From Myxococcus stipitatus (GTDB taxonomy: Bacteria > Myxococcota > Myxococcia > Myxococcales > Myxococcaceae), in assembly GCF_037414475.1 (NCBI RefSeq), contig NZ_CP147913.1, positions 2,542,001 to 2,606,000 of the forward strand: DNA of 64,000 bases. The letters are read 5' to 3'. A program made the position numbers and the translations under genes. Positions 1-9,072 of this stretch are shown here, piece by piece. The notes beneath the pieces are model-generated. The model ran no database searches. It was given only the letters and a program-made list of their open reading frames with translations, and was not told where the DNA came from. Each line of letters opens with the position of its first letter. The stretch's first letter is position 1.

Positions 1-121
1 CGCGTGTACCGCTCCGGAAAGTTGTCCCGCCAGAAGTAGAAGTCCAAGTCGGTGAGGGACTCGGCCGTCTCGTCCATGATGGAGGGCACCTTGGTATGCA
101 GCGCTGCCACGAGGCCTTCGG
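1..121 (-). other. Coding-like fragment cut off by the window edge and the IS21 element
   Basis: Read on the minus strand this stretch is open throughout and gives a protein-like sequence containing the segment DFYFWRDNFPERYTR. It runs off the left edge and its upstream part stops exactly at the IS21 terminal repeat. The sequence beyond the other end of the element, read on the same strand, does not continue it in a clear single frame, so the target gene was either already decayed or partly deleted. I do not recognise the family. Confidence 0.25.
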
Positions 122-160
122 TGGAGACGATCTTGAAAAGGCGCGGCGTTCTGATCGCGT
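122..160 (+). repeat. Left terminal inverted repeat of the IS21 element
   Basis: Starts TGGAGACGATCTTG and continues into the GC-rich subterminal sequence GATCGCGTGAGCCAGGAT. The same subterminal sequence recurs next to the istB end of every related fragment in the window, which is how those fragments were identified. Confidence 0.75.
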
Positions 161-248
161 GAGCCAGGATCGCAGGAAGAGAGACGGCCGGCAAAGCGAG
201 CGCGAGAGCGCGACGCTTGCCGGCCGACAGTGTTGCTGAGGGGTTGAC

Positions 249-1040
249 TCAGGCCGCGTCGAGCTCTTGCTCCTGGTCGGAGCGGCGAGACTTGCCGGTG
301 ATGCGGACGAGCAATCCCTTGTGCACGAGGCGGTCTGCGATAGCGGATGCCGCGGCGCTGTTGTGGAAGAGCTTGCCCCAGTCCTTGAAAGGAAGGTTGG
401 TGGTGACGATGGTGGAGGCGCGTTGGTAGCGCTTGTTGAAGACTTGGTAGAGGAGGTCGGCCCCCCGGGCATCGAAGCTGAGATATCCGAGTTCGTCGAT
501 GAGGAGGAGTTCGGGTGCAGCCCAGGCGGAAAGCCGTTTGTGGAGAGTGTTTTTGGATTGGCCCACGACGAGGTCATTCACCAGGTCGGCGGCCACGACG
601 AAGCGGACACGATAGCCGCGGAGGCAGGCAAGTTGTCCGAGGGCACTGGCGAGGTGCGTCTTGCCTACCCCGCTTGGGCCGATGAAGACGACGTTGCTCT
701 TCTCCCGAATGAAGTCGAGGGACGCCGCGCGCATGACGAGCTCTCTGTCGATGTGCTTGGGGTAGTTGAAGTCATAGGAATCGATGGTGGGGAGAGGAAA
801 AATGGCGGAGCGGCGCAGTGCCGTCTTGGCTCGAGCTTCGGTGGTGTCGCGGAGTTGCTCGCGCATGAGATTGTCCAGAAGTGACGAGGGAGAGTCGTTT
901 CTGGCAATGGCTTTGGCCAGGGCCGCACTCAACTGACTGGCAGCATGCTCGAGTCCGAGAGCGCGCAGGACATCTTCGAGTGAGAGTGTAGACAAGTCAT
1001 GAGGGAAGACGGAGGTTGGGCTTCTGGGGCGGGAGGGCAT
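249..1040 (-). CDS. istB: IstB, ATP-binding transposition helper of the IS21 element
   Basis: 263-aa AAA+ ATPase of the IstB/DnaC-like family, which in IS21 elements assembles on target DNA and activates the IstA integrase. The Walker A motif GPSGVGKT and Walker B motif LLLIDELGY are both present, followed by the TTNLPFKDWG segment typical of IstB. The start at 1040 was chosen because the protein then has the usual IstB length (about 250-260 aa). Upstream ATGs in the same frame lie deep inside istA. The gene overlaps the 3' end of istA by 44 bp, as expected for translational coupling in IS21. The C-terminal 25 codons plus the following 120 bp are the part most often preserved in the related remnants. 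The gene looks intact. Confidence 0.88.
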   Translation of the reverse strand: MPSRPRSPTSVFPHDLSTLSLEDVLRALGLEHAASQLSAALAKAIARNDSPSSLLDNLMREQLRDTTEARAKTALRRSAIFPLPTIDSYDFNYPKHIDRELVMRAASLDFIREKSNVVFIGPSGVGKTHLASALGQLACLRGYRVRFVVAADLVNDLVVGQSKNTLHKRLSAWAAPELLLIDELGYLSFDARGADLLYQVFNKRYQRASTIVTTNLPFKDWGKLFHNSAAASAIADRLVHKGLLVRITGKSRRSDQEQELDAA

Positions 1041-2493
1041 CGTAGGAGTCCAGGGGGTGGGGTTGGACGTCGAGAGAGTCAGCGATGGCATTGCCTGTGA
1101 GAATGGGCTCCGGGGGCTCGGCGAGGCCTTGAGCGAAGCGGGCCTGGTCAATCAGAGCGCGGACGTAGCGGGCGCCGAAGGTGCGCAGGACGAGGGCGCG
1201 AGCCATGGCGGCGGCCACCTCGGCGTCGCTGTATTGGAGGGTGAGGCGCAGCAAGGCGCGGCATTCGTTGTTGAGGCGAATGGGGCGGCGAGCGACTTCC
1301 TGGAGGTAGAGTCTGGCTTCAGGGCTGAGGGAGGCGAGGCGCTCCTTGCGCTTCGGCCCGAGTGCGAGTTTGCGTCGCTCGAGGAGTCGCTGAATGTGGT
1401 GGGCATCCTCGATATGACGGTGGCGGTCCCAACACCTCTCATGGTGGGCGACTTCCGTCCCCTCGTGGAGAATACGGACGGAGGTGTCATTGGCCCGGAG
1501 GTGCACCGACTTGCCTGCGAATTCAGGAGGGACAGAGTAGGAATTGGAGTCCAGTCGGACGCGTGCCTCCTTGGAGACGACGAGGGGAAGGAGGACGTCC
1601 GTGTCGTAGGAGTGCACCGGAAGCGGGTGCAGCCTGGGCCTCTCGAGGAGAAGCCTCTCGCAGGGCCGCTCTCGAGTGGTGGCATGCAGACGCGTATTCG
1701 CTGTCTCGGCCAGCCACATCTTAGCCTGAGCGCGCAAGTCCTCGAGAGAGGAGAAGGAGCGTCCCTAGAAGAAGGCGTGGCGCAGGTACTTTATGGAGGC
1801 CTCCACACGGCCCTTGGCTTCTGGGTAGCGGATGGGGGCCGCGGTGGGCTCGAAGAGGTAGTGTCCCGCGAAGGAAAGGAAGCGTGAGTTGAATTGCACC
1901 GTGCTTCCGACGCGGTTGAGGACGACGGACTTGAGGTTGTCGTAGAGGATGCGCCGAGGGATTCCGCCAAAGTACTCCAGGGCGCGCTGGTGCATGCGCA
2001 GGAAGGTTTCCATGTGCATGTCCAAGGAGAAGTCGACGAAGAGAGCGCGCGAGTAGGACAGCACCATGGCGAATGCGGAAAGGGGACGTGAGGTGGAGCC
2101 AATGCGGAAGTGTCCAAAGCTTCCCCAGTCCACCTGGGCGTACTCACCGGGCTCCGTCTCCACGCGCAAGTACACCTTGCGCGGCCGCGGATGCCGTACC
2201 TTCGCCACGTAGCGACGCAGAATGGCAATCCCATGCTGGTAGCCTTGGGCCTTCAACTCGGCCAGGAGGCGGGTGCCCGTCAACTCTGGCGCCTCCGTGA
2301 GGCGCTGGACAAGGTAGGGTTTGAAGGGCTCCAAGGCTCCAGCAGGCTGCGGTAGGGCTGCCTCCGAAGTCACGGAGATGACCCTGCGGACAGTGGAGTG
2401 GTGCACGCCGAAGCGGCGGGCCACTGTCTCGACTGCCCACCCCTCCCGAAGGCAGAGGCGTCTCATCTCAGCGCCAATCTCAGGCGAAATCAT
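997..2493 (-). pseudogene. istA: IstA transposase of the IS21 element, interrupted by one in-frame TAG
   Basis: The frame from 2493 to 997 encodes a 498-residue IstA-like DDE recombinase if one TAG codon at 1767-1765 is ignored. The N-terminal helix-turn-helix is visible (VETVARRFGVHHSTVRRV). The catalytic triad is recognisable as D in QVDWGSFG, D in LYDNLKSV and E in KGRVEASIKYLR. The TAG falls after YLRHAFF and before GRSFSSLEDL, in a conserved stretch where the frame resumes perfectly. This is therefore a nonsense mutation or recoded codon rather than a frameshift. The start codon overlaps the stop of the preceding small ORF (ATGA). Without suppression the product ends before its C-terminal third. 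Confidence 0.85.
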
Positions 2494-2879
2494 CGCTGTT
2501 GTCCCGTAGCCGCGCGGGTGAGAAGCCGTCGGGCAGACTCAAAGCCTTCCCACTCAAGAAACCTGTCACGAGGTGGAGGTGGACACTGTAGAGACGTCCA
2601 CTCGACGGCGATGTTGGGGTTGAAGGCTAAATCCCCCAACAGCTTCGCCCACAACCCTGGCTGGAGGCGGGCCTCCTGCGCGTCCGCATCGACGACAGCG
2701 TAGAGGGGCATGCCGTACCAGGCACTGAGGGACTCCACCAGCAGGGACAGGGCTGGAGTCATCGCCGGTACAGGCGGAAGGCGGGCCTTGAGGACGGTGC
2801 CCCGCTTGGGCACGGAGAGAAGGAGTTGGGTGTACGGGGTATGTGCCTCGAGTGTCAGCCACAGCGGCGGTGAAGACAT
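2490..2879 (-). CDS. Accessory ORF of the IS21 element, unknown function
   Basis: 129-aa protein read on the minus strand ahead of istA; its TGA overlaps the istA ATG (ATGA), so the two are almost certainly coupled. The start at 2879 (MSSPPLWLTLEAHTPY) was chosen over an upstream in-frame ATG because it gives a sensible N-terminus. The protein has no signal peptide or obvious catalytic motif; it is a compact alpha/beta-looking sequence ending LLTRAATGQQR. It lies inside the inverted repeats, so it is treated as part of the element. I do not recognise a named family. Confidence 0.55.
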   Translation of the reverse strand: MSSPPLWLTLEAHTPYTQLLLSVPKRGTVLKARLPPVPAMTPALSLLVESLSAWYGMPLYAVVDADAQEARLQPGLWAKLLGDLAFNPNIAVEWTSLQCPPPPRDRFLEWEGFESARRLLTRAATGQQR

Positions 2880-3219
2880 AGAGAGCCACCTCCAGACGGC
2901 GCCTTGCGGCCGGCACATCTGGCCCACGGGGCACACGTGCGGCTTTCGTTACGCCCGCCTCCGCTTGGCTTGAACCTGGATGTGTGACGCTCCGTGCTCG
3001 CTGTCGTGCCCGTTGCGCTGCTTTGCGGGCCGCCGCGTCACGACGCACGTCGGCAGGACGGAGGCTCGCCCGGTAGGCGCGGCTCGCTTTGCGCCACTGT
3101 GCTCTGCGCGCCAGTGTGCGACACACTTCGCGGCAGTAGGCCTGCCCCCTGTCGCACCTGCGGCAGAGCCAGAATACTTCCCCGCAATGACAGCACTCTC
3201 GCCTTTGAAGCTCGTGCAC
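2566..3219 (-). CDS. Cys-rich zinc-ribbon-like small protein of the IS21 element
   Basis: Starts at a GTG (3219). The N-terminal 40 residues carry a dense cysteine pattern, CCHCG, then CRRCDRGQAYC and CR, followed by an Arg-rich stretch ending SVTHPGS. Similar short Cys/Arg-rich proteins accompany IS elements in several proteobacteria, from memory. Only about the first 110 codons look genuine. The rest of the frame, downstream of about 2885, overlaps the preceding ORF completely and probably reflects a frameshift or missing stop. Function unknown; a DNA-binding accessory role would be a guess. Confidence 0.4.
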   Translation of the reverse strand: MHELQRRECCHCGEVFWLCRRCDRGQAYCREVCRTLARRAQWRKASRAYRASLRPADVRRDAAARKAAQRARQRARSVTHPGSSQAEAGVTKAARVPRGPDVPAARRRLEVALYVFTAAVADTRGTYPVHPTPSLRAQAGHRPQGPPSACTGDDSSPVPAGGVPQCLVRHAPLRCRRCGRAGGPPPARVVGEAVGGFSLQPQHRRRVDVSTVSTSTS

Positions 3220-3439
3220 CCGGGCCTCTGGGTGGACGCTTTCGTGACACGGGCGCCTCTTGTTGCTGCCTGTCGCGGAGAGGTAGCGACTCCATTTGTC
3301 CGGCGGCCTGGCCTTCCTCCAGGTCGCTCATCTCGTCCACTTCTGCAGCCCAGCGTGACCCAAGGCTTCCCTGCCGCCAGTTTTCGCCACCTCGAGCGCC
3401 GCTGCGCGGCCCTCCAATCCCGCGCTTCTCCGCGCTCGA

Positions 3440-3477
3440 GTGGATCGAAGACCCGCGCTTCTTGAAGGTCGTCTCCA
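3440..3477 (-). repeat. Right terminal inverted repeat of the IS21 element
   Basis: Read inward on the minus strand this gives TGGAGACGACCTTCAAGAAG then CGCGGGTCTTCG, an imperfect match to the left end. The adjacent 150 bp recurs as the non-istB end of the other copies. Confidence 0.75.
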
Positions 3478-3794
3478 CATGTACCGGCACCTCGGCTTCA
3501 TCGAGCGCCATGCGCTCGCTCTGGACGGGTTGTCCATCACCGCGATGACCCGGGCGCCCCGTGACGCGAAGAGCCCGACACTCGCCGCCCATGAAGCCCC
3601 ACCACCGGCCGAGCCCCCCCGCCGTGCCCCGGGCCAGGCTCGGTCCATGGCCCTCATCATCGAGAGCGGACACGTATTCGAGGGACTGGGCGGTCTCCTC
3701 GCGGGCTGAACGTGGGCATCCGGGCCGCTTCTTCGCCGCCCTCTTCCCGCGCCCCATCGAGCGCGCACCGGGGACGCGGGGCATCGGCGCCACG
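3478..3794. other. No recognisable gene
   Basis: Open frames exist on both strands because of the high GC content, but none gives a recognisable protein. The minus-strand sequence may be the decayed rest of whatever gene the IS21 element entered. Confidence 0.3.
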
Positions 3795-3950
3795 GGCCAT
3801 CGGATTGTAGCGCGCCATCCTCTCCGCGTCGAAATTGTCAGAACCCTTGCGTGCGGTAGCGCTCACGCTTTCTCGGCACCGTGTTCCACGGCAGGCCGGC
3901 CTGCGCGCCTTCGAATATCAGCACCCCGAAGAGCATGCGCTCATCTCCTG
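3795..3950 (-). pseudogene. DNA-3-methyladenine glycosylase I (Tag)-like fragment
   Basis: On the minus strand one frame reads LFGVLIFEGAQAGLPWNTV then PRKRERYRTQGF and stops at 3839. A second frame immediately continues DNFDAERMARY. Together they match the order of Tag motifs (LEGAQAGLSW..LRKRE..Y..F..FD...VA). The pieces are split by a frameshift, and both the start and most of the C-terminal half are missing. This is a relic of a base-excision repair gene, not a functional copy. Confidence 0.5.
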
Positions 3951-3999
3951 TCGTGTTCGGCGACATGGAGCGGATCGTCGCCACACCCAGGCGCAGCAT

Positions 4000-4587
4000 C
4001 TAGCGGACCTGGCTTGCATGGCTTGCTCTCTCGAAACGACGATCAGGCACCAGCCACATCAGTGCAACCAGCACATAGACTGCCTCCGAGACATATTCGT
4101 TGAGAAAGGCGCTGACGATACCGACCAGATAGAGCACCGGCGAAATCTTGCCCTTGAGGTCGCGTCCGACCGCCACCGCCACGGTGGATTTCTGGCCGTG
4201 CGCTTTGACCATGGACCTCTGGAGCAACAACCAGGCGAAGGCGCACATCAGCAGCACGGACCCATAGAGCGCCAGGGGCACGGACGAGAAATGGTTCTCG
4301 CCCATCCAGCCGGTGGCGAAGGGAATCATCGACAGCCAGAACAGCAGGTACAGGTTCGCCCACAGCAGACCGCCGCTGACATGGTCGATGGTGTGCAGGA
4401 GGTGATGGTGGTTGTTCCAGTAGATGCCGATGTAGATGAAGCTGAGCACATAGCTGAGGAAGACCGGAACCAGCGGCTGCAGATCGGCCAGCTCGCTGCC
4501 GTGCGGAACCTTGAGTTCGAGCACCATGATGGTGATGATGATGGCGATGACGCCGTCGCTGAAGGCTTCCAGTCTGGTTTTGCCCAT
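4000..4587 (-). CDS. TMEM175-family (DUF1211) potassium channel-like membrane protein
   Basis: 195-aa polytopic membrane protein. The N-terminus MGKTRLEAFSDGVIAIIITI contains the RxxxFSD signature of the TMEM175/DUF1211 family, whose members are potassium-permeable channels lacking the classical selectivity filter. Hydrophobic segments are visible around residues 10-30, 40-60, 75-95, 105-125 and near the end. A His-rich loop (NNHHHLLH) lies between the second and third. The ATG at 4587 is preceded by GGGGGA six bases upstream and is preferred over the in-frame GTG four codons earlier. It stands alone, downstream of the LysR/SDR pair on the same strand but about 170 bp away. Confidence 0.8.
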   Translation of the reverse strand: MGKTRLEAFSDGVIAIIITIMVLELKVPHGSELADLQPLVPVFLSYVLSFIYIGIYWNNHHHLLHTIDHVSGGLLWANLYLLFWLSMIPFATGWMGENHFSSVPLALYGSVLLMCAFAWLLLQRSMVKAHGQKSTVAVAVGRDLKGKISPVLYLVGIVSAFLNEYVSEAVYVLVALMWLVPDRRFERASHASQVR

Positions 4588-4755
4588 GCTGTCCCCCACG
4601 CGCTGTCCAGGCCGCCCTGCGGACGACCATGGCCTCGGTCAGGTCGCAATGATAATCCGCCGCGGCGCGGAACGAACGGGCTGAATCGATTCAGCGAATG
4701 CAGGCCGGCGGCATTGTCCGCGCTGTCCTCGAGCCGGACAGGGCGCCCGCCCTTC

Positions 4756-5667
4756 CTATGCTCCCCGCCGCTGAGTCTCGAGGTACGCGTCGAACACTTC
4801 CGTGATGGCGCTCGCCACGGCACGGACGCGGGGGACCTTGCGAAGCTCCTCGTGCATCACCAGGCGGAAGTTGAGCGAGGGGCCGGGGGTTTCGAGCCGC
4901 ACGCGCACGAGCCCACGTTGCTCGTCCACCGCGCCAAGCGCGCCGATGACGAGCCCCATGCCCGCGCGCGCGGCGTGCATCCGGGCCGCGACGGAGTTGG
5001 AGCGCAGGGGGAAGCGGTACGCGCCGCGCTGGAGGAGCCAGTCCGACATACAAGGCCGGCGCCCCACGGACTCGTCGACAATGAAGTCATGCGCGGAGAA
5101 GTCCGCGTCGGCCAGCCGCCGTGAGGGCAGGTGCCGTTTCAGGTAGTCGCGGCTGGCGAAGAGGCCGGAGATGACGTCACCCAGCGGCTTCTCGATGAGG
5201 ACGGGGGATGCGTCGGAACGGGTGCGCGCGCCCACCGGGGAGACAGCCCGCAGGCCGAGGTCCGCCTCGCGGGTGGAGAGGTCTGCGTAGCGCTGCTCGG
5301 TGACGATTTCGACGTGGATTTCCGGGTGGGCCCGCCGCGCGCGGATGGCGGCCTCGGCGATGGAAGGCGCGAAGCCGTCGGACACGGAGACGCGCACCGA
5401 GCCCGCGAACGGAGACGCGGCGGCGTCACGGGCGCGGGCAGCCAGGGCGTGCTCGAACTGCTCGGCCATCCGGGCGAGCTCCTCCGCCTCGGGCTCCAGC
5501 CGGACGCCGCGCGCGGTGCGGTGGACCAGCGTGCGGCCCAGGCCCTCCTCCAACTTGCCGACGCGTCGCATGACGGTCGACGCGGAGAGGCCCAGGCGTG
5601 CGCCCGCCGCGAGGAAGCTGCCATGCCGGCGCAACTCGAGGAGCAACCGGTAATCGTCCCAGCTCAT
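4756..5667 (-). CDS. LysR-family transcriptional regulator
   Basis: 303 aa. N-terminal winged helix-turn-helix (about residues 1-60: LLELRRHGSFLAAGARLGLS then ASTVMRRVGKLEEGLG) followed by a type-2 periplasmic-binding-like effector domain. Its ATG overlaps the stop codon of the upstream dehydrogenase gene (ATGA), so the two are translationally coupled. This is unusual, as many LysR genes are divergent from their targets. It most likely regulates the coupled dehydrogenase; the inducer cannot be told from sequence. Confidence 0.85.
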   Translation of the reverse strand: MSWDDYRLLLELRRHGSFLAAGARLGLSASTVMRRVGKLEEGLGRTLVHRTARGVRLEPEAEELARMAEQFEHALAARARDAAASPFAGSVRVSVSDGFAPSIAEAAIRARRAHPEIHVEIVTEQRYADLSTREADLGLRAVSPVGARTRSDASPVLIEKPLGDVISGLFASRDYLKRHLPSRRLADADFSAHDFIVDESVGRRPCMSDWLLQRGAYRFPLRSNSVAARMHAARAGMGLVIGALGAVDEQRGLVRVRLETPGPSLNFRLVMHEELRKVPRVRAVASAITEVFDAYLETQRRGA

Positions 5668-6446
5668 GGGGCGAGTTTCGCGGGGGTGGGCCGCGGTGCA
5701 AACATCCGTGCGCCCAGGCGGGCGATGAGCGCACGTGGGAAGAGATGGGAGAGCGTGGTGAGCAGGCGGTTGCCGTGCCCATGGACGATGGATGCGCGGC
5801 CCTGAGCGAAGGCCTCCAAGCCCAGGCGCACGACGTCCTCGGGCCGGGCCTTGTGCTTCTGCTGCGCCAGCCCGACGGCACGGTCGAAGAAGGCGGTCTG
5901 CGTCTGCCCCGGGCTCAAGCACAGCACGCGCACGCCACGGGGCCGGTATTCACCCCACAGGGCTTCGGAGAAGCTGAGGACGAAGGCCTTGGTCGCGCCA
6001 TAGACGGCCATGTACGGCGTGGGCAGGTAGCCCGCGACGGAGGCCACGTTGATGACGCCACCCTGGCGCAGGGTGATGCCGTCGATGAACAGGTGAGTCA
6101 GGTCCACGAGCGCGCTCACGTTGAGCGCCACCTGGCCGTGCTGCTCGTCGAACGGGAGCGACTCGAAGGGGCCATAGCGGCCGAAACCCGCGTTGTTGAC
6201 GAGCACGTCCACCGCGAGCCCCTGGGCCACGACGGCGTCATGGAGTCGTCTGGGAGCACCGGGCTCGGCGAGGTCGCACGCGAACACATGGGCGTTGCCC
6301 AACTCGGCCGCGAGGGCCTGGAGCTTCGCCTCACCGCGAGCGACCAGGAGGAGCGTCGCGCCCCTCCGGGACAGCTCGCGCGCGAAGGCTTCGCCAATGC
6401 CCATGGACGCACCGGTGATGAGGACCGTCTTGCCGTGAAAGTTCAT
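5664..6446 (-). CDS. Short-chain dehydrogenase/reductase (SDR)
   Basis: 260-aa classical SDR. The Rossmann glycine motif is TGASMGIG (residues about 10-17). NNAG follows at about 85-88. The catalytic Ser is in INVASVAGYL and the YxxxK in VYGATK. The substrate is unknown; the closest-looking relatives act on hydrophobic ketones or alcohols, but this is only an impression. The start at 6446 gives MNFHGKTVLITGAS directly before the nucleotide-binding fold. It is first in a two-gene unit with the LysR regulator. Confidence 0.87.
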   Translation of the reverse strand: MNFHGKTVLITGASMGIGEAFARELSRRGATLLLVARGEAKLQALAAELGNAHVFACDLAEPGAPRRLHDAVVAQGLAVDVLVNNAGFGRYGPFESLPFDEQHGQVALNVSALVDLTHLFIDGITLRQGGVINVASVAGYLPTPYMAVYGATKAFVLSFSEALWGEYRPRGVRVLCLSPGQTQTAFFDRAVGLAQQKHKARPEDVVRLGLEAFAQGRASIVHGHGNRLLTTLSHLFPRALIARLGARMFAPRPTPAKLAP

Positions 6447-6998
6447 GGCCAGGGCAGTAACCCCGGTGCGGAGGCGCAACCACGCCAATCCCTGGAGACC
6501 TCTTTTGCAGGAACGCAAAGCCGGCGGTCGTGTCCCTATAGGTGCAATGCATCCATTGACTCTCCCCTCGGAGAGCGAGCGACAGGACGGCCATTCGCGC
6601 AGCTTCCTCCTCGGGACGCCCTCCACACAAAGTGCGGGAGAGCCACTGCGCTCGACAGGCGCAACACACCGCCCCCGGGAGCTTCCAGCGGCGTTTGGCG
6701 GAGAGGCTCCAGCAGCTCCGTCTCCTCGCCACTGCCAGCCGAGAGAGCCTGACCCATGCCGCGTCCCGACTGGGAAGGCGGCTGGGCTGGGCTGGCGGGT
6801 GTCTGCTGGAGCTGTATGGCTTCTGCCCCGGCCCGGAGTGCGGCACAGGGGCTCCCCGTCAGCGTCCCTCCGCGGGCTCCTCCGCTCCATCCCCCCCTCG
6901 GAAAGGCGCCTCTCCCATCCCGGGCAGAGCCCTTGCGCGTGCCAACCCCCGACTCCAGCGTCGACAAGAGACAGCGAGACACGACGAGGGCCGAACCC
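6447..6998. other. Intergenic region between divergent SDR and GH15 genes, with an IS256-type end
   Basis: No convincing gene. It should contain promoters for both divergent transcription units. A solitary copy of an IS256-type inverted-repeat sequence lies at 6525-6543. Confidence 0.5.
6525..6543 (-). repeat. Solo IS256-type terminal repeat
   Basis: GGTCGTGTCCCTATA at 6526 is identical over 15 bases to the outer end of the IS256 element at 10684 read inward. No transposase lies next to it, so this is a relic or chance match of a terminal repeat. Confidence 0.45.
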
Positions 6999-8837
6999 AT
7001 GGCGGAACAACAAACTCAGCGAGAGAAATCACCGGAGCCCATCATCCCCGTCCAGCCAGGAATCCAGGAGGGGCGGCGCATCGAGGACCACGCACTCATC
7101 GGGAACCTGCGCTCCGCGGCCCTGGTCACCCTGGACGGGACGATCGACTGGCTGTGTCTGCCAGACTTCGACTCGGACGCTTGCTTCGCGAGCCTGGTCG
7201 GGAAAGAGGAGAACGGCGAGTGGGCGCTCGCGCCGAGCGACCCCATCCAGAAGGTCACCCGCCGCTACCGCAAGGACACCCTGATTCTGGAGACGGACTT
7301 CACCTGTGACTCCGGCTCCGTGCGGGTGATCGACTTCATGCCCCTCCACCAGGAATTCCCCACGCTCGTCAGGACCATCGTCGGCGTGAAGGGGACGGTG
7401 GCCATGCATTCGAAGCTGACGCCCCGCTTCTCCTTCGGCCGCTCCATCCCCCGGGTGGAGAGCATGGACGGTTCGCTCCGGGCCTTCGCCGGTCCCGACG
7501 CCGTGTTCCTACGGCGGACCGACCGGGACTCCCCCTCGCCGCTGGTCTCGAAATTCCACGTGACCGAGGGCCAGCGCTTCTCCTGGGTGATGAGCTGGAA
7601 CTACTCCTGGCTGAATCAGGTACCGCCGCGCCTGGACGCGGACGAGGCCGAGCAGAACACCGAGCGCTTCTGGACCGACTGGGTCTCCAAGATCGTCCCA
7701 CCGCCGAAGTACCGCGACGCGGTGGTCCGGTCACTCATCACCATCAAGGCCTGCACCTTCGAGAGCACGGGAGGAATCGTGGCCGCGCCCACCACCTCCC
7801 TCCCGGAGACACCGGGCGGCCTGCGCAACTGGGACTACCGCTTCACGTGGCTGCGCGACGCGGTGCTCGCGCACCATGCCCTGTCGCTCGCGGGCCTGGA
7901 GGACGAGGCGGGCTCGTTCTGGAGGTGGGTGATGCGCGCCATCGCGGGGGACCCCGCCCAGTTGCAGATCATGTACGGAATCCGAGGCGAGCGACGCCTC
8001 ACGGAAGCCACCCTCGAGTGGCTCGACGGCTACGGTGGCGCGAAGCCGGTGCGCATCGGCAACGGAGCCTACGACCAGTTCCAGCTCGACGTGCTCGGCG
8101 AAGTGGCCGCGGTCCTCTACGCGGGCGCGAAGTACTTCAACAAGGTCGACCCCATCGCGCAGCGCGCGCTGCTCAACGTCGCCGAGCAGGCGATGAAGGT
8201 CTGGAGGAACCCCGACAAGGGCATCTGGGAGATGCGTGGGCCCGACCGCCACTTCACGGCCTCCAAGGTGGCCGCGTGGGCCGCCATCGACCGAGCCATC
8301 AAGGCGTCGGACGAGACCAAGATGGCCGCCCCGATGGAGCGGTTGCTCGAGGTCCGGGAGGAAATCTTCGAGGAGGTCTGCGCGAAGGGGTTCGACCCCG
8401 AGCTGAACAGCTTCGTGCAGTACTACGGAGGCAAGGAATTGGACGCGAGCCTGCTCTACATCCCGATGCTCGACTTCCTCCCCGCGACCGACCCGCGGGT
8501 GGTCGGCACGGTGGAGCAGATCGAACGCCAGTTGATCCAGGACGGGTTGGTGCTCCGCTTCAAGCCGGACGCCACCGGCTCGGTGGATGGGCTCGTCGGG
8601 GAGGAAGGCACGTTCCTCGCCTGCTCGTTCTGGCTCGTCGACACGTACCAGATGATGGGGCGCTTCGAGGACGCCCGCCGACTCTTCGAGATGCTGCTCT
8701 CGCTGAGCAACGACCTGGGCCTCCTCGCGGAGGAGTACATGCCGAGCCTGCGCACGCAGCTCGGCAACTTCCCCCAGGCGTTCAGCCACTTCTCGCTCGT
8801 CAACGCGGCGTACACGATCACCGCGGCACGCGCCTGA
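6999..8837 (+). CDS. GH15-family glycoside hydrolase (glucoamylase/trehalase-like)
   Basis: 612 aa. The N-terminal beta-sandwich typical of prokaryotic GH15 enzymes begins IEDHALIGNLRSAALVTLDG (residues about 28-47). The (alpha/alpha)6 barrel follows with GGLRNWDYRFTWLRDA. The putative general acid is Glu in GIWEMRG and the general base is in LLAEEY near the C-terminus. Family members hydrolyse terminal alpha-glucosidic bonds in starch/glycogen fragments or trehalose; the mycobacterial trehalase has this architecture. No signal peptide is seen, so it is probably cytosolic. The ATG at 6999 precedes MAEQQTQ; a longer in-frame extension upstream looks non-coding. It is a single-gene unit divergent from the SDR gene. 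Confidence 0.85.
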   Translation: MAEQQTQREKSPEPIIPVQPGIQEGRRIEDHALIGNLRSAALVTLDGTIDWLCLPDFDSDACFASLVGKEENGEWALAPSDPIQKVTRRYRKDTLILETDFTCDSGSVRVIDFMPLHQEFPTLVRTIVGVKGTVAMHSKLTPRFSFGRSIPRVESMDGSLRAFAGPDAVFLRRTDRDSPSPLVSKFHVTEGQRFSWVMSWNYSWLNQVPPRLDADEAEQNTERFWTDWVSKIVPPPKYRDAVVRSLITIKACTFESTGGIVAAPTTSLPETPGGLRNWDYRFTWLRDAVLAHHALSLAGLEDEAGSFWRWVMRAIAGDPAQLQIMYGIRGERRLTEATLEWLDGYGGAKPVRIGNGAYDQFQLDVLGEVAAVLYAGAKYFNKVDPIAQRALLNVAEQAMKVWRNPDKGIWEMRGPDRHFTASKVAAWAAIDRAIKASDETKMAAPMERLLEVREEIFEEVCAKGFDPELNSFVQYYGGKELDASLLYIPMLDFLPATDPRVVGTVEQIERQLIQDGLVLRFKPDATGSVDGLVGEEGTFLACSFWLVDTYQMMGRFEDARRLFEMLLSLSNDLGLLAEEYMPSLRTQLGNFPQAFSHFSLVNAAYTITAARA

Positions 8838-9072
8838 CGTGCCAGGCCACGGCAGGGGGGCGCTCGTTGCCTGGGGGCTGCCCTCTCCGCGAGCCTCGCG
8901 CGATGGGTCGGGGAGTTCGTCCTCCTCCGTGAGCCCAGCCCGCCGGTAAGATTGCTGGGCTCCTGAAATGAAACGCGCACCTGCTGAGATGGGAATAGGA
9001 ACCCCCAGACGGGAGTCATTGACTCGCAGTGAACCGCGAGAGGACACGTCTCTCTCACTCAGGAGGCAACAC

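Larger units (their letters stand above)
122..3477 (-). mobile_element. IS21-family insertion sequence, near complete (3356 bp)
   Basis: The element is bounded by imperfect terminal inverted repeats: TGGAGACGATCTTGAAAAGG at 122 and, reading in from 3477 on the minus strand, TGGAGACGACCTTCAAGAAG. It contains, in transcription order on the minus strand, a Cys-rich small ORF, a second small ORF, istA and istB, each overlapping the next. IstA carries an in-frame TAG, so the copy is probably not autonomous. No target-site duplication is evident at the flanks. Five further partial or internally deleted relatives occur in the window (18535-18964, 27871-28300, 43914-44217, 46673-47246, 61808-61905). 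Confidence 0.85.

Noticed and set aside
3835..5124. 429-codon + strand frame
   Set aside because: Antisense to the TMEM175 and LysR genes, no domains.
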